DNA of 64,000 nucleotides. It comes from Aphidius gifuensis (Eukaryota; Arthropoda; Insecta; Hymenoptera; Braconidae). The notes under the pieces were generated by a model. That model was not told where the DNA came from, searched no databases, and saw only the letters and a program-made list of their open reading frames with translations. The translations under genes and the position numbers were made by a program. This document shows, in pieces, positions 1 through 11,700 of this stretch (its first letter is position 1; the number at the start of each line of letters is the position of its first letter). Location of the stretch: positions 27,374,154 to 27,438,153 of the forward strand of contig NC_057788.1 in the NCBI RefSeq assembly GCF_014905175.1, read 5' to 3'.

Positions 1-3000
1 TTTTACTATTTTCAATATAGTATGAGTACATTGTATGCATTCCATACCTATGTCAAAATGAGTTATAAAACTTTACCTATAACAATTATTTAGTATTAAT
101 TTCTAACCCATTAATTTGTATTTTTTTTTGTCTGTATATTTTTCTCTATATTGAATTGTAATTTTCATTAATAATAATGAAATATTTGTCAATTTTGTAT
201 TTCATTTCAATAACGAATTGATTGATATTTATTAACAAAAAAAAAAAAATATATGTATTTGTAATACTGAGAAATAACAAGAATATTATATATTTGTTTG
301 ACATATTAATTTGTAACTGATAAACATGATATTTTATGACTCTCAAAACATTGCAGTAATATGTTTTCACAAAATCAAATTATTATTGAAGCACACCGAT
401 GACAAAGTGAATATTGAAATAAAATTTTAAATTAATATCAAAGCAACAAATTAAGGTAATAAAAAAAAAAAAAAATACCAAAAATAAAAAAAATAATTAT
501 TCAAAGCACAGTTTAAATATGTATTTTATAATGATACTTTGATATAAAAATTATTGAAAATCAAAACTGTTTTTAATGGACAAACAAAAAATCATTTAAT
601 AAAGGTTACTGTATTTCATATATAAATATTAATATTTAAATAATGATTGAATCAAAAAAAAAAAAATAATAATAATATCAATTTATACATATGAAATTGT
701 TGGATCATATTCATATCAAAGTTATCATCTTTGTATTTTCAGTTGCCTAAAAATCATGTCCCCCTGGCAATGAGTCAGTGTATGTGGCAAGGGATGAACT
801 TATATGTGACAAATTCAGCACGTTTTTTCTCACTATGTGTCCTTTAAAAACTACACCTTTCTATCTATTTTTTTCTGTTACTTTTGACACCATTGCCCCA
901 CGGCATATGCCGACTATTATTATTTTCATTTCTTTCCGTTCATACACGTCCACCAGACGTATTTCTCCCTGTCTATTATCCAACCTCTATCTTTATTTTT
1001 CACCATCTACCTACCACTCTTATCAACAGCCTAAAAATTCATTTTGTTTCTTTTTCGTTTTTATTTTTTTTATCTTCTATTTTTGATTTTTTGATATTTT
1101 TAGAAATCCCTCAATTCAACACCACCCTTACTTCAAATTTTATATCTAACAACCCACCCCCTTTTTTTCCCTCCCCCTTACAATATCTACTACCTTCATA
1201 TATATACGTACAAGCCCTCTTAGTTTGTACACGACACGTGGGCTAACGCTTACCGACATTTCCAGTTCCTTTGTCTTTTACAATGAAGAGTAACAAAAAA
1301 TGAATGTGAAAAACATTTAAAAAAAAAAGACATACAAAAATTGTGAACGCATTGAAAAAGAAGACGACTAAAATAAAACAAAAATATTTATAATAAAAAA
1401 AAAAAATGTAAAATAAAATAAACGATGAAAGATTTGATTATTTCCTGCGGCACGATCGTACACGACACACAGAAGACCATCATGAAATACAGAAATAAAA
1501 TATAAAGTGATATGTTCATTCGATTCACAGCTAAAACTTCAAAACGGAAAAGAATATGTATATAAAAAATAATAATAAAACAAATAGTTAAAATAAAAAA
1601 AATAATGGTCGGAGGACAGTGTGTGTAACGAATCCCTTGGTGCGAATACCTTGACGTACAATATAATGTTATCAATATGTAGAAAAAAAAAGAAAAATAG
1701 AGGGCTCACGAGTGATAATAGAAATCGATTTGTCAGCAAAAGCTTTTACATTTTGTCGCGTGGTTATTTCTTCGGCTCTTGTGTGTACTAAGCGCATATA
1801 GTATGTGAAAGCAAAAAATAAATAAATAAATAATATGCCAAAAGCAAAAGGACAGTTGGAAGATAGTGGTGTCTAAAATAAGAACGAAGCTAGTATTTCG
1901 CTTACAAGTCTGATGGCTGATGGAAATCTTGTAAAATGGCCGGGTGAATAAGACAAATATTATATGGGGATCAATGGTACTGGTGTGCGATTTATTTTCA
2001 GGGATTGCAAATCCGACAGCAGATGAGAATTGTATATACCTATATATATATGATGGTCAAAAAAGATCAGAGGCAATTGGAAAAGATAAACAGGGGAATT
2101 TAATTTTTTTTTTTTTTCTTTTATTTTTTTATATTTAACACACACGTTCACACAGCTATTTATTTTCTCACTGAATTTTTTTTTATTTTTGTTTTTATTT
2201 TATTTTTTTCAACTTGCGGAAAACATCCGGGTGGTGCTTATTTCAAGTTAATTTACCCCCAGCTCATGTTTCCTTCTTGTTTCACGTTTTTATTTTTTTG
2301 TATTTTTATTTTTTTTTTTTCATCCTCTCACGTGCCCACTTTCATTCTCGTTAACCCCAGGGTTGTAAATTCATTGACCGACCAAAATACAACCAGAAAA
2401 TTCGTAAGAGCAACCCAAACCCTATTTCGTCGCACACACCACACTCAAGACATTTTCACCGTCTTCATATAAATTTTATTCTCAATTGCCAATTTTTTTT
2501 TTTACTGTATTAATTGCATCAACATAAAACTGACTAAATAAATAAATGAATATAATATTTTTGAGAAAAAAAGACATAAAAATTATTGAGTTAATATTTT
2601 ATTGTTTGATAAATATATTTTTTTTTTTTTGAAAATGAGGGTAAATAGCCTCTCAACGGATATAATTTTCTGTAACAACAATGAACGCCAGACAAAAGAG
2701 TACCCACTGCGACACACGGACAATGCGAAAAAGCTGCCGGTTGCCCATAAATTGATTTGCTAAAGCGTTTCTAAAAGAAGCACGAAAAAAAAAATGAAAA
2801 AAAAACACACACACAAATATAAAAAATAAAAAAAAAGAGCTTTGCCAAGCGGTTGTGTCAGGGTCGGTATAGAGTCACCGCGGGCTTTTGTGCTTATACG
2901 CAAAAATTACGTCGTCGAGATGGTGATTGTATTTATGTTACATAATTACACGCCAAGCCACATAGTGACCTCTTGTATACAAGAATATGCCGCATAGTCA

Positions 3001-5144
3001 GTGATAGTTAATATGAAAAAAAAGGACAAAAAATAAAAAAAAAAAATCTACACACAGAGGAATGAATATGAAAAGAAAATAATAAAAAAATAAAAAAAAG
3101 TAGCTTTTCCAACGACGTGTGTGTGTGTGTGTGTTTAAAAAGCCTTACGGCATTTTTTTTCACTGGTATATGGTCCAATGGTTACGCACTCTTTCTGTGT
3201 GTTAGATAGAGCTTTTTTTTCCTACCAAATATTACAGTTATATAGCCTCTTTCCTCTCTTAAAATTACCATCGTTCTATATTGCGTATAGAGCAACCATC
3301 CACATTGGCTAATGAATAGAAATAATTTCTCGCGAAATTGTGCTTTTCGGTAGTTTTCAATTAACCAAACTCGTGCGCGTGGCTTTGTAAATGAGGCTTT
3401 AAGTTTTTATTTCAGCAGCACGTTATAACTAGCATGGGTTAGTATGTGAATACAGTTATAGGTTACCAAGACAAAAATGCATGCAGGTACACCAGAATAA
3501 AAGCCATTTGAAATTATATCAACCCTCAATTATTAATAATGAAATAAAAAAAATAATGAAAAACCTCCCAAAAATATAGAACAAAAATAAAAGTATTAAA
3601 AAAATAATAATTACAAGCTGGACTATGTCTTTTTTATTCTATCGATTGCTTTGTAAATTATCTTGTTGCAATATTTGCTAAAACATTTTTCCATAAAATA
3701 AAGATATAAAATGAAAATACATGTATATAAATGAATAAAAAATATAACAATTAACATTGCAAGGTTAATAACGATTGTAATATCACGTGTGTGCGTTTAT
3801 ACAGAGCCTCGTGGCCTATACAGTTTTTGTGTGGTTTGAGCATATAGATGATATTTATATACATGAGGGGTGGCTAAATTGCAATGTAGAAATAGAGAGT
3901 AGCCAATAGTTTTATACAAAAGAGTATGAGAACTCCTCTTTCAAGTAAACCTTCGCGAATAATATCGCGGTAATACCAGGCGTTCAATTATACACTGCTC
4001 GAGAAACTAGTTTATAGCCAATTGTTATTAAGGCCCGGTGTATGTGCTAAGTCTTTGGGTGAATCTCCCTAACCATTCTCGAGATAACTCTTCTCTGACT
4101 CTCTCACCCACTACACATAATGAAAGCCACCATCCAAACGAATAACAAAAAAAAAAAAAAAGATTTACAATAAAAACTAAAGAAGCAGTTGAACAAAAAA
4201 ATAATAATAAAAAATATATTTGAATGTATATGTGCAAAATGAAACACATATTACAAATAAAATAAAAATTAAAAGTTGTGCACAATTCTTTTTCATTTTA
4301 TTCAGCACTTTTTTTTATGTATATAGGTATTATTATTAACTGGGATGACCCGCATAGCTGTTACCTTTTACAGAAACATTTTAATTAGTTTAATACTATA
4401 TGCATTTAACTATTAACCAATGAGAGAATATTCACTAAAGCCACAAACATTTACTCAGCACCAATTGAATAAAAAGTAAATAACAAAAATAAAAAAAAAA
4501 AAAACAAAAATACATACATATATATTTTTTTTCATTACGAAAAGTGGATTAACGAATTTCAAACGAAACTTATTTGTCGCCATCGCATGTATTACCCTCA
4601 TTATGGATTATTTTTTTTTTGCCTCATATAATAAATTATCTGAGATGATTCGTTTGGAAATGTGACTTGAGTCTTGTCGAACTCTTGAATCAAAGATCCA
4701 ACAAAGTTTCAGTAAATTTTTCTATTTATACAATATAAAATGATATTGGATGTATTTTCTTATATATATACTCATTTGTATTACTATATAGATGGTAAAT
4801 TTGTGTTTGAAAGAAATAATGAAAGCAGAAAAGAATGGTATTGGTATATATAGATGTTGGAAAAATAAATAGAATAGTATAGCCACAATTTATAGGGAAA
4901 TGTCGTCGCGACATAACGATTCTTCATGAAAATTTGAGCTTGACTTTGTGGGGTTTGACGTAGAGTAAGATATTGAGGAAGTCAACGAGTAAAGAAAGAA
5001 CAACAGTGATAAAAGAAAAAAAAAAAAAAGAGAGAGAGAGAGACGGCATCTTTAAATAATAGTCGATCGATTATTTTGATCTTTCATTTATTCAATGCCG
5101 GACAAGAATGAGAAGACAAGGAGGGTAAAGTACTTTGAACTCAC
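1..5144. other. AT-rich non-coding block
   Basis: No convincing gene is visible. The block is dominated by A/T homopolymers and pyrimidine-rich tracts (about 880-1200 and 2160-2480 on the plus strand). Open frames of 60-120 codons here translate to phenylalanine- or lysine-rich strings that simply follow those tracts. A (GT)9 repeat lies at 3117-3134 and an (AG) run at 5029-5043. A short frame ending in a stop near 1950 reads MADGNLVKWPGE, but it has no supported splice sites and I do not call it. Confidence 0.6.
3117..3134. repeat. (GT)9 microsatellite
   Basis: Nine perfect GT units. It is a simple-sequence repeat with no associated gene. Confidence 0.95.
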
Positions 5145-5200
5145 GTCAATGAGCCACGATGACGTCTCTCAGTATACCCAACGAACAATGCACCACTGAC
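5145..5200 (-). CDS. candidate internal exon of an unrecognised minus-strand gene
   Basis: Read on the minus strand, a pyrimidine-rich stretch ending TTTTGTATTGCAG is followed by 56 open bases and then a GTGAGT donor. The segment encodes VSGALFVGYTERRHRGSL plus two bases of the next codon, so it enters in phase 0 and leaves in phase 2. The RRHRGS stretch resembles a basophilic kinase site. Without splicing the frame meets a stop one codon later, so the donor is needed. I do not recognise the protein. A candidate exon at 34995-35070 on the same strand leaves in phase 0 and would be compatible. The splice signals are good, but short GC-richer segments are open by chance, so the call stays tentative. 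Confidence 0.35.
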
Positions 5201-7170
5201 CTGCAATACAAAATCACTAAATTCAATAAAAAAAAATGATACAAAAAATAAAACTTTTATATGCAGAATGCAAATCTTTTCAGTATATACAAAAGAAAAA
5301 AAAAAAGATAAATAAATATTCACAGCAAAGTGATTTGTTAATTAACGAAATCGAAATAAATCCTCTATAGAATAAAGAGAAGTATGGATACATTGGCAAC
5401 AAACTGTGACAACAAAAATAAGGGTTAAAAAAAATGATATCCATAATAAATATATATATATTTATATGCATTAAAACGGAAATACTCGAGCATTGAATTG
5501 TGTCGCACGCTGCCACGTATATGTATATGTATAAAGGGTCGGTGTCTGGCCAGACGGGCAGAAATGAAGCAGCAAGGGTTTTGTTTGTCCGGCTGTCCAC
5601 CCCTTTTCTTCCTCATTCCAAATCCCCACCATTTATTCATTCTATATCAAACACAGTATGAATTTTCTACCCCCCCTAAACCTTATACTCTTTTACTCCC
5701 TCGCACTACTATCACTCTTTACGTAACAATGCACGCGTGTACATACAATGTTTGCCTACATCCTCGCATATATCTTTACTCAGCTCTAATATTGATTACT
5801 TCGAACGAATTTCGTGGCCCTCAGCTAACTTGCCAACTCAAGCTGATTTTTTTTTTTTTATTATTTTATTTTAAAATTGTTCTTTTTCCTTTTTTTTTCC
5901 TCTCAATTTCTCACTTTAATTATTTCTATATATATTTTTTATTCACAATGCATTGTTTTCAAATTCAATAGATTGATTGAAAATTGTTAAAAAGCTTTTT
6001 TTCAATAAAACAAAAATATTACTAACAATAATAAAAGCAATAATATATAGGTATAAAACAAAAATGAAAACTCATTATATATAGATTATAGTATACAATT
6101 ACAATAAGTTTTGTGTATATAATATACATTGAGTTTAAATTTTGTATAATACATTAGTCTTCGAAGTAGTTGTATTTAGTTGAGTCGAAGGAGCTTTAAG
6201 GGGAATGAGGGTAAAGAGCCTTTGCCACCAAAGATCTTGGAAAGACCAAGTGGATAGTACAAGGTAATTGTATACGTAGAATGAGAATGGCAAGGTAAAC
6301 AAAACTATGTAAGATTGCCCCATTAATATACATATCTTTTGGTTGAGTTGGGCCGAAGCAAGTGTACGTTATAAGTGGTAAACCCAAGGTGGATATATCC
6401 AAGGAACAAGCGAATATGAGCAAGGTGCTTTTGCTACTTGTTATATGCATACATCCACCTAACCACCTTGAACCTCTCTTTAACCTCTCTCTCTCTCTTT
6501 CTCTCTCTTTTTTAGACAAACCAACCAAGTAACCAAAAGACGTTGGGATGGGTATTCTTGGCCTCTACACAGACTTTGGGGGTTAGGCTCGTTCGAGAGC
6601 AAGGAGGGTACACAATGGATATTGAAGCTATAATTTACGGCTGATTGTTAACGGCGCAATCTATGGATTCCTTACGCCACCGCACACAAACCGAACCACT
6701 ACTACTACTCATACCACAACTATAATATAACCATTCTATATACCTTGTTAAATTTGTATCTGCTGCATGAATATGATTTAATATTTTTTTAAATACTTTG
6801 TATGATGCATAATGATATTTTACGTTTACTTGTAATTACATAGAACATGAAAATAAAATATTCATTGCATATAATATATTGCAAGTACATGTACATAAAT
6901 ATCTGCATTGTTTAATTCAATGTATGATTGATTTGAATGATTTGACAAATTATCAAGTTATTATCATATTAGCTATTTTACAAGACTTTGCTGACACGCG
7001 TAAGTCATGAGTAATACACGACCTATTATAAATTAATAAGAGAAAGGTTAAATCACCTAGGCAAGTGTATACAAAATCAGCAAAATCTGTATATAGTCTT
7101 TGAATGTTCATACATGTATTTATTATAGTTGGATGCTCCCTAGCTCAAAGCAACTGCATGAAAATCATGA
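5201..7170. other. non-coding block with pyrimidine tracts
   Basis: Nothing here is supported as a gene. A 157-codon plus-strand frame at 5498-5971 is rich in Thr, Pro, Leu and Phe because it tracks a long C/T-rich stretch, and it has no domain character. A (CT)-rich tract at 6484-6513 ends in TTTTTTAG and looks like a 3' splice site, reported separately. Confidence 0.5.
6484..6515 (+). promoter_or_regulatory. long polypyrimidine tract ending in TAG (3' splice-site-like or GAGA-type)
   Basis: About 30 bases of CT repeats run into TTTTTTAG. This has the form of a very strong 3' splice acceptor. Read on the other strand it is a GAGA-type repeat that could bind GAGA-factor-like proteins. No convincing coding segment follows within the next 150 bases, so it may only be a simple repeat. 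Confidence 0.25.
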
Positions 7171-7299
7171 ATATTGGTGGAGAAGGGTGTATGGCAAGTG
7201 GAAATGTCGATGTTTGACCCGCCTTACAAGGAATTCATGAAGATCCCAATTGAGAACCAAGCATACCCCCCAAGTCTTGCAAATCCGTCTGCCACTTAA
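7171..7299 (+). pseudogene. possible decayed coding tail, unrecognised
   Basis: An isolated GC-richer pocket carries 42 open codons ending in TAA at 7297-7299. The reading includes VWQVEMSMFDPPYKEF and then IPIENQAYPPSLANPSAT before the stop, with a proline- and acid-containing composition unlike the low-complexity frames around it. An in-frame TGA lies directly upstream, with no good acceptor and no start codon. The opposite strand is also open here, which weakens the case. It could be the last exon of a small gene or a remnant of a mobile or retrocopied gene. The family is not recognised. Confidence 0.25.
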
Positions 7300-7919
7300 G
7301 CATTGGATGATAACGTATTAATCTAATCAGAGGACACAAAATTTCATCCAATGTTTAAAGGGACACATTGATATAAATTTTCATTCTTTTTTTATACTGT
7401 TGTAATTAAATTATACTGTACAGAATAAATGAAAATAATTTTACAAAGCAATGTAATAATTGAATTACAAAAAAAATGTATCATTTGTCATGATATTGAT
7501 AGTATTATATTGTATTTCAATAAAACAGGTTGAATATTTGTGCATAAAAATACAATAAAAAAATACAATATAAAATTAATTGAAAGTTGATCTTGTTAAA
7601 GTGAAAACAGCCAACAGGTATTTAGCTTAATGAAATATTAAAATTATTCATATTTTTTAATCAATTGATTCAGGGTTTTATTTAAACTGAATGAAATTGT
7701 ATTTTGATGAATAATTTTAATGCCACATATTGCGTCAATAAATATATTTGAATTAAAAAATTTAGAAAAAAAAACTCCCCAAGTTTTGAAACAAACAAAC
7801 AAACAAACAAGTATCGATATATTTGTTGATGAGGTTATGAACAAGTGGCTGATTGATGATGTAAGTTGTGGTAAGAGTAAAGTGGACTTGTACAAATGGT
7901 CATCGATCGTTGGATGGTC
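7300..7919. other. AT-rich spacer
   Basis: Mostly A/T with an (AAAC)n run near 7793-7810. The 97-codon plus-strand frame at 7720-8013 is largely antisense to the transposase-like remnant that follows and is not called. Confidence 0.5.
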
Positions 7920-8096
7920 TTATAGACATTGCCTACTTGAGATGCTGCCTGAGGATCTATGCTTGCCATTTCTCATCGACAATGTGAATGGTGTTGCGAT
8001 GGTTTTGGTATGATGAAGCAAGCAAACAATGGGGCTAAAATTGTCAGTCGTATAAGAACTGTCACCTCCCTCAATATTTAGGACCTTCAAAAGCCG
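7920..8096 (-). pseudogene. piggyBac-type transposase remnant (tentative)
   Basis: The minus strand is open for 58 codons between stops and has no start codon. The translation contains YTTDNFSPIVCLLHH and, about 25 residues after the DNF aspartate, MRNGKH. PiggyBac-family DDE transposases carry a catalytic aspartate in a DNF/DNW motif followed at a similar distance by an R-x-N-x-K block, which is the basis of this call. The piece just upstream (about 8097-8180) is open in another frame and reads SDSDFDELVLMPSGF before a stop, which would fit frameshift decay. No terminal inverted repeats or TTAA duplications were found and the rest of the enzyme is missing. If mobile, it is long dead. Confidence 0.25.
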
Positions 8097-8612
8097 CTAG
8101 GCATCAGAACAAGTTCATCAAAGTCACTGTCCGACACAATCATCTTTAGTTGAAGAAACGACACTTTCAATCATACTTGACATATAGTTTTTGTCAATTC
8201 CAGTATTGATGGTAAAATATTATGTCAAATATGTATAATTATATCTTTCTTGTTTGTTGTTTTTTTATAGTTATCATTTTATTCTGTTATTATATTTTTT
8301 TCTTTAAGAGAATAACACTTTGGGGTTTACTGTTGACATCAAGTATAAACTGCCCACTGGGACCTTGTTAGTTCAATTCGCTTGAATAATCCACCCTCGT
8401 AAAAAGAATTTTTACCCATCCCTGTATATGTTAGTTCAACGTTATGTTGGCAACGAGAAAAAAAAAGCAAAAAATAAAAAAATAAAACACCTCTTAAAAG
8501 TTGAAATATTTGGTGTTGAATGTGTACAACAATATGGTCTAATTTTTTTTATATATTTTTTTCTTTTTTAGTAAAAACGTATAGTAAAAGATCGATGTTA
8601 ACATATACGTAC
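8097..8612. other. spacer with short minus-strand open pieces
   Basis: Contains scattered short open pieces on the minus strand. One near 8325-8385 reads VPVGSLYLMSTVNPK and ends in a stop. The pieces are in different frames and have no convincing splice sites, so I treat the stretch as non-coding or decayed. Confidence 0.4.
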
Positions 8613-8777
8613 TGGAGTGGTCAGTTTGTCCACCCTTCCAAGTTTCAAATAATCGTCCAACACAGTTAATGGTGTATAAAAGTCTGATACCACAATATCT
8701 GGAGATTCTCCCTCATTCATTCGAGCGAATATCATTTCCCAATTCGCGAATTTAACAAAAGGTGCATCAATACTTTT
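8613..8777 (-). CDS. candidate coding exon, unrecognised protein
   Basis: Minus-strand segment of exactly 55 codons between a TATAG acceptor-like site (8778-8780) and a GTACGT donor at 8612-8607, in phase 0 at both ends. The translation has a protein-like composition: KSIDAPFVKFANWEMIFARM, then NEGESPDIVVSDFYTPLTV, then LDDYLKLGRVDKLTTP. It mixes acidic, aromatic and aliphatic residues, unlike the F- and K-runs of the surrounding frames. The plus strand has stops across the interval. I do not recognise the family. The acceptor has only a weak pyrimidine tract and the upstream codon is a stop. The segment could be an exon of a minus-strand gene or a piece of the same decayed element as 7920-8096. 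Confidence 0.4.
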
Positions 8778-11700
8778 CTATACTCGTTTTATTTTTTAGC
8801 ATAATATACGCGATAATAATATTTTTTAAAAACAAATCAATGTAAATTTAAAAAAATTTAAAAACAAAATATATAATAAGTCAATAATTTATTTTTTAAA
8901 TTAATTTTTTTTTTCTTTTTTTGATATTCCAATCGCTTTACAAAGAAAAGCAATTTTGTAAATTGTTTTTTCTAAAAATTTTACATTATCTCAATCACTT
9001 AATAACCTATCAATATTCACTTAAAATATGAAAAAAAAAAAATTGGAAATTATCCAAAAATCTATTTCGTCAGTTTTTTTTTTCCTCATTTAAAATTTTT
9101 ATTCAATAAGTATTTATGATTTTAAATATCAACATTGAGTGTAAATTTTAAATTAAAGAAAATCGACTTTTGATACTAAACACAGCAGCCAACGAGTTAA
9201 AAATTATATGAAGCTAGAAGCTACAGAGCCAAAGTCTGTCTGTCTGTCCGTGTTATGGGCTAAGATCACGCGATCAGATTTTTCCCCCGACTCTATTTTT
9301 ACTGGGTGGTAAGCTAACTTTCGGAGCTTACCACCTTGTTCCTCTCCAATTTCTCCAACCCTCGACAAATGTTATAGCCGTATATGCCGCGGGGTGTTGC
9401 ATCGTGACTTATCGGCCCTAATTATTCGCCGCCGGTAAGAAATAAACGGATGGCTCGAACGATCGGAAGTAGCTTCGCCCCTTCACAAATTTTACAACCC
9501 TTATAAAATCGATATGAGCCGCAATATTCCCTGCAAAGCCGCATGCTACAATATTGTACTCATCATTTTGTTTTTTTGCAATTAAATAAAAAAAAAAAAA
9601 AGAAAATAATAATAAGAACAATAAAAAAAAAATAATAAAAAAAATCTAATGAGAATGGAAAGAGAATATGAACTAATGACAGCTCATGTTGAAACAAAAC
9701 ATCACGAGAATCATGACCCTTTTTTCATTGCACGGGTGTGATAATTTTTCAATTTAACCTCATGCATTATTGTCGGATACTTTTTCTTAATGGTAATAGC
9801 CTTTTTGAAGGAGAGAGAAGTCTGAGTGGTCCTGACGTGTAGATTATACTATGAACAACAATAAACTCATGCAATTCAACCTCTCTTCAACCCTTTTGTG
9901 TACTAAGCTTGTAGGCACTTGATGTCCATATATATACCTATACCAACATACTGGACTTTATGTTTCTCTTACTGTTTTTATCACATGCCGATTAATTTTT
10001 TATATAAGAAATCTTTTTTGCCTCATATTTTTTGCAACAGCCAGACGATACTTCTGGTCAAGTGTATACACAAACATATATTATATTTATTTTAGATTTG
10101 GTAAACTGCTAAAGACATCAATGACTTGATTTTTTTTTTTTTTTATTTCTCAGTATAATTATGTATATTAACAATATGCATTTATTAATTTTATGAGCGA
10201 TAAAAATAACAGCAATAAATAAATAATAAATAAATAATGACAAACAAAGTCGTTGTTGTTTATAAATAACAGTGACTGGTTTTTTAAGAAAGTCCATTTG
10301 TGTCTTCTTTATGATGATTAAATTCATGTAACAAGATTGTCGTCGTCAATCGATCAGATATATTCAACAACTACGTAGTTGTTGTTTATTTATTTTATAT
10401 ATGTATTGAATAAAAAAAAAAATTTATTTTTTTTGTTTATTCATCAACTACATCAAGCAACAGAATACCGGCCATGAACGAGTCCAATGCCCGCATGTTT
10501 GTTTCAACATTTTATCGCAAAAGTAAACATACGCGTTCAAAAGCTTGAAAAAGAGGTACGAGTAAAGAGAAACGAAAGTATATTCATAGAGTTACATCGT
10601 TTTTTTAGTTATGTACATTTCTTTTAAATGTTTTTTTTTTTTTTATTTTTTATTTTACTATATTATTATTAATTTTATTTTTTATGCCAATCATTTTCGA
10701 TTAATTAATCTTTATTTTTCATAATTTAATTAATATTTTTTTTGTGTCGAAAAATTTTTTTATAAAAATAGAATAAAAATTATATACTAAAAATTCTCGT
10801 TGAAATGTAAAAAGTAGAAACAATAATAATTCGTAGAAATAAATATTATAGGTTTCTGAATTTTTTTTTTTTTTTCGTTGAAATGTGAATTGACGTAGGA
10901 CAGGTAAGGTATTCGATGGTCCAGGGGTAAATGTAAAAAAGTGTGGGCAGATAATATAATTTCCCTTGAGAGAGATCGGTGATAGGAGATGGTAAAAGAA
11001 GTAAAGTAGACAGAGATAAAAATCATTTGAATGTGTGTTTGTAAAAAATATCTGAAATAGGTGTGTTTGTGTGTGAGGGGGTGAGTGGGTGGCACTTCTG
11101 GTACTCATTCAGTTGCCTATCAACACAACCATTCTGTGAAAATCGATTATTATCTTTCCAATTTGCATAGTATCCAACTGGTCTTGTTCAAATCTATATT
11201 CACCCTTCAAATCCACATACAGAAAAATTTATATTATATACTATAACTTTAATTCTAACGTTTATTTTTTATCATCAAGAAATTTTATTTATTATTTTTT
11301 TTTTAATCACAATGAAAGGTTGATCATAGAAAAATTAAAGTTTGACGAATATATTGACAACCAATCAATTTTAAGAATTCATTATTGTGCCGCAAAAGCT
11401 TTACCAAGTTCCTTCCTTCCGTTTTTTTTTTTATTTTTTTTTATTCTTCTTGAATGCTTGTTCTCGAGGGTGACAAACCCTCTTTCATAAAATCTTTGAC
11501 GCGTCGACCAGCAACGGAGCAGTCATTAATAACTTTTAGGTGGCAGATTTTGCGCGTATTAATCCACCATATTATAACGTTGGTCTTATCCACTAACTCC
11601 GTACTCCCTTTACCACCCACACCACCCGAGTCATTCTGCAGCGTTCTTATATTTTTTTTTCTCTAAAAACCACCCTTTTTGCCACGAATGAAAAAAGAAA

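Noticed and set aside
5498..5971. 157-codon plus-strand open frame
   Set aside because: It follows a C/T-rich tract, has low-complexity Thr/Pro/Leu/Phe content and ends in an F-rich run; no domain, no splice support.
9235..9290. CTGTCTGTCTGTCCGT run near GATCACGCGATC, reminiscent of repeat-element edges
   Set aside because: No second copy, no inverted termini and no coding remnant beside it in the window, so a mobile-element call is not supported.
10719..11108. 129-codon minus-strand frame
   Set aside because: It mirrors purine-rich tracts; the translation is Ser/Thr/Phe/Leu low complexity.
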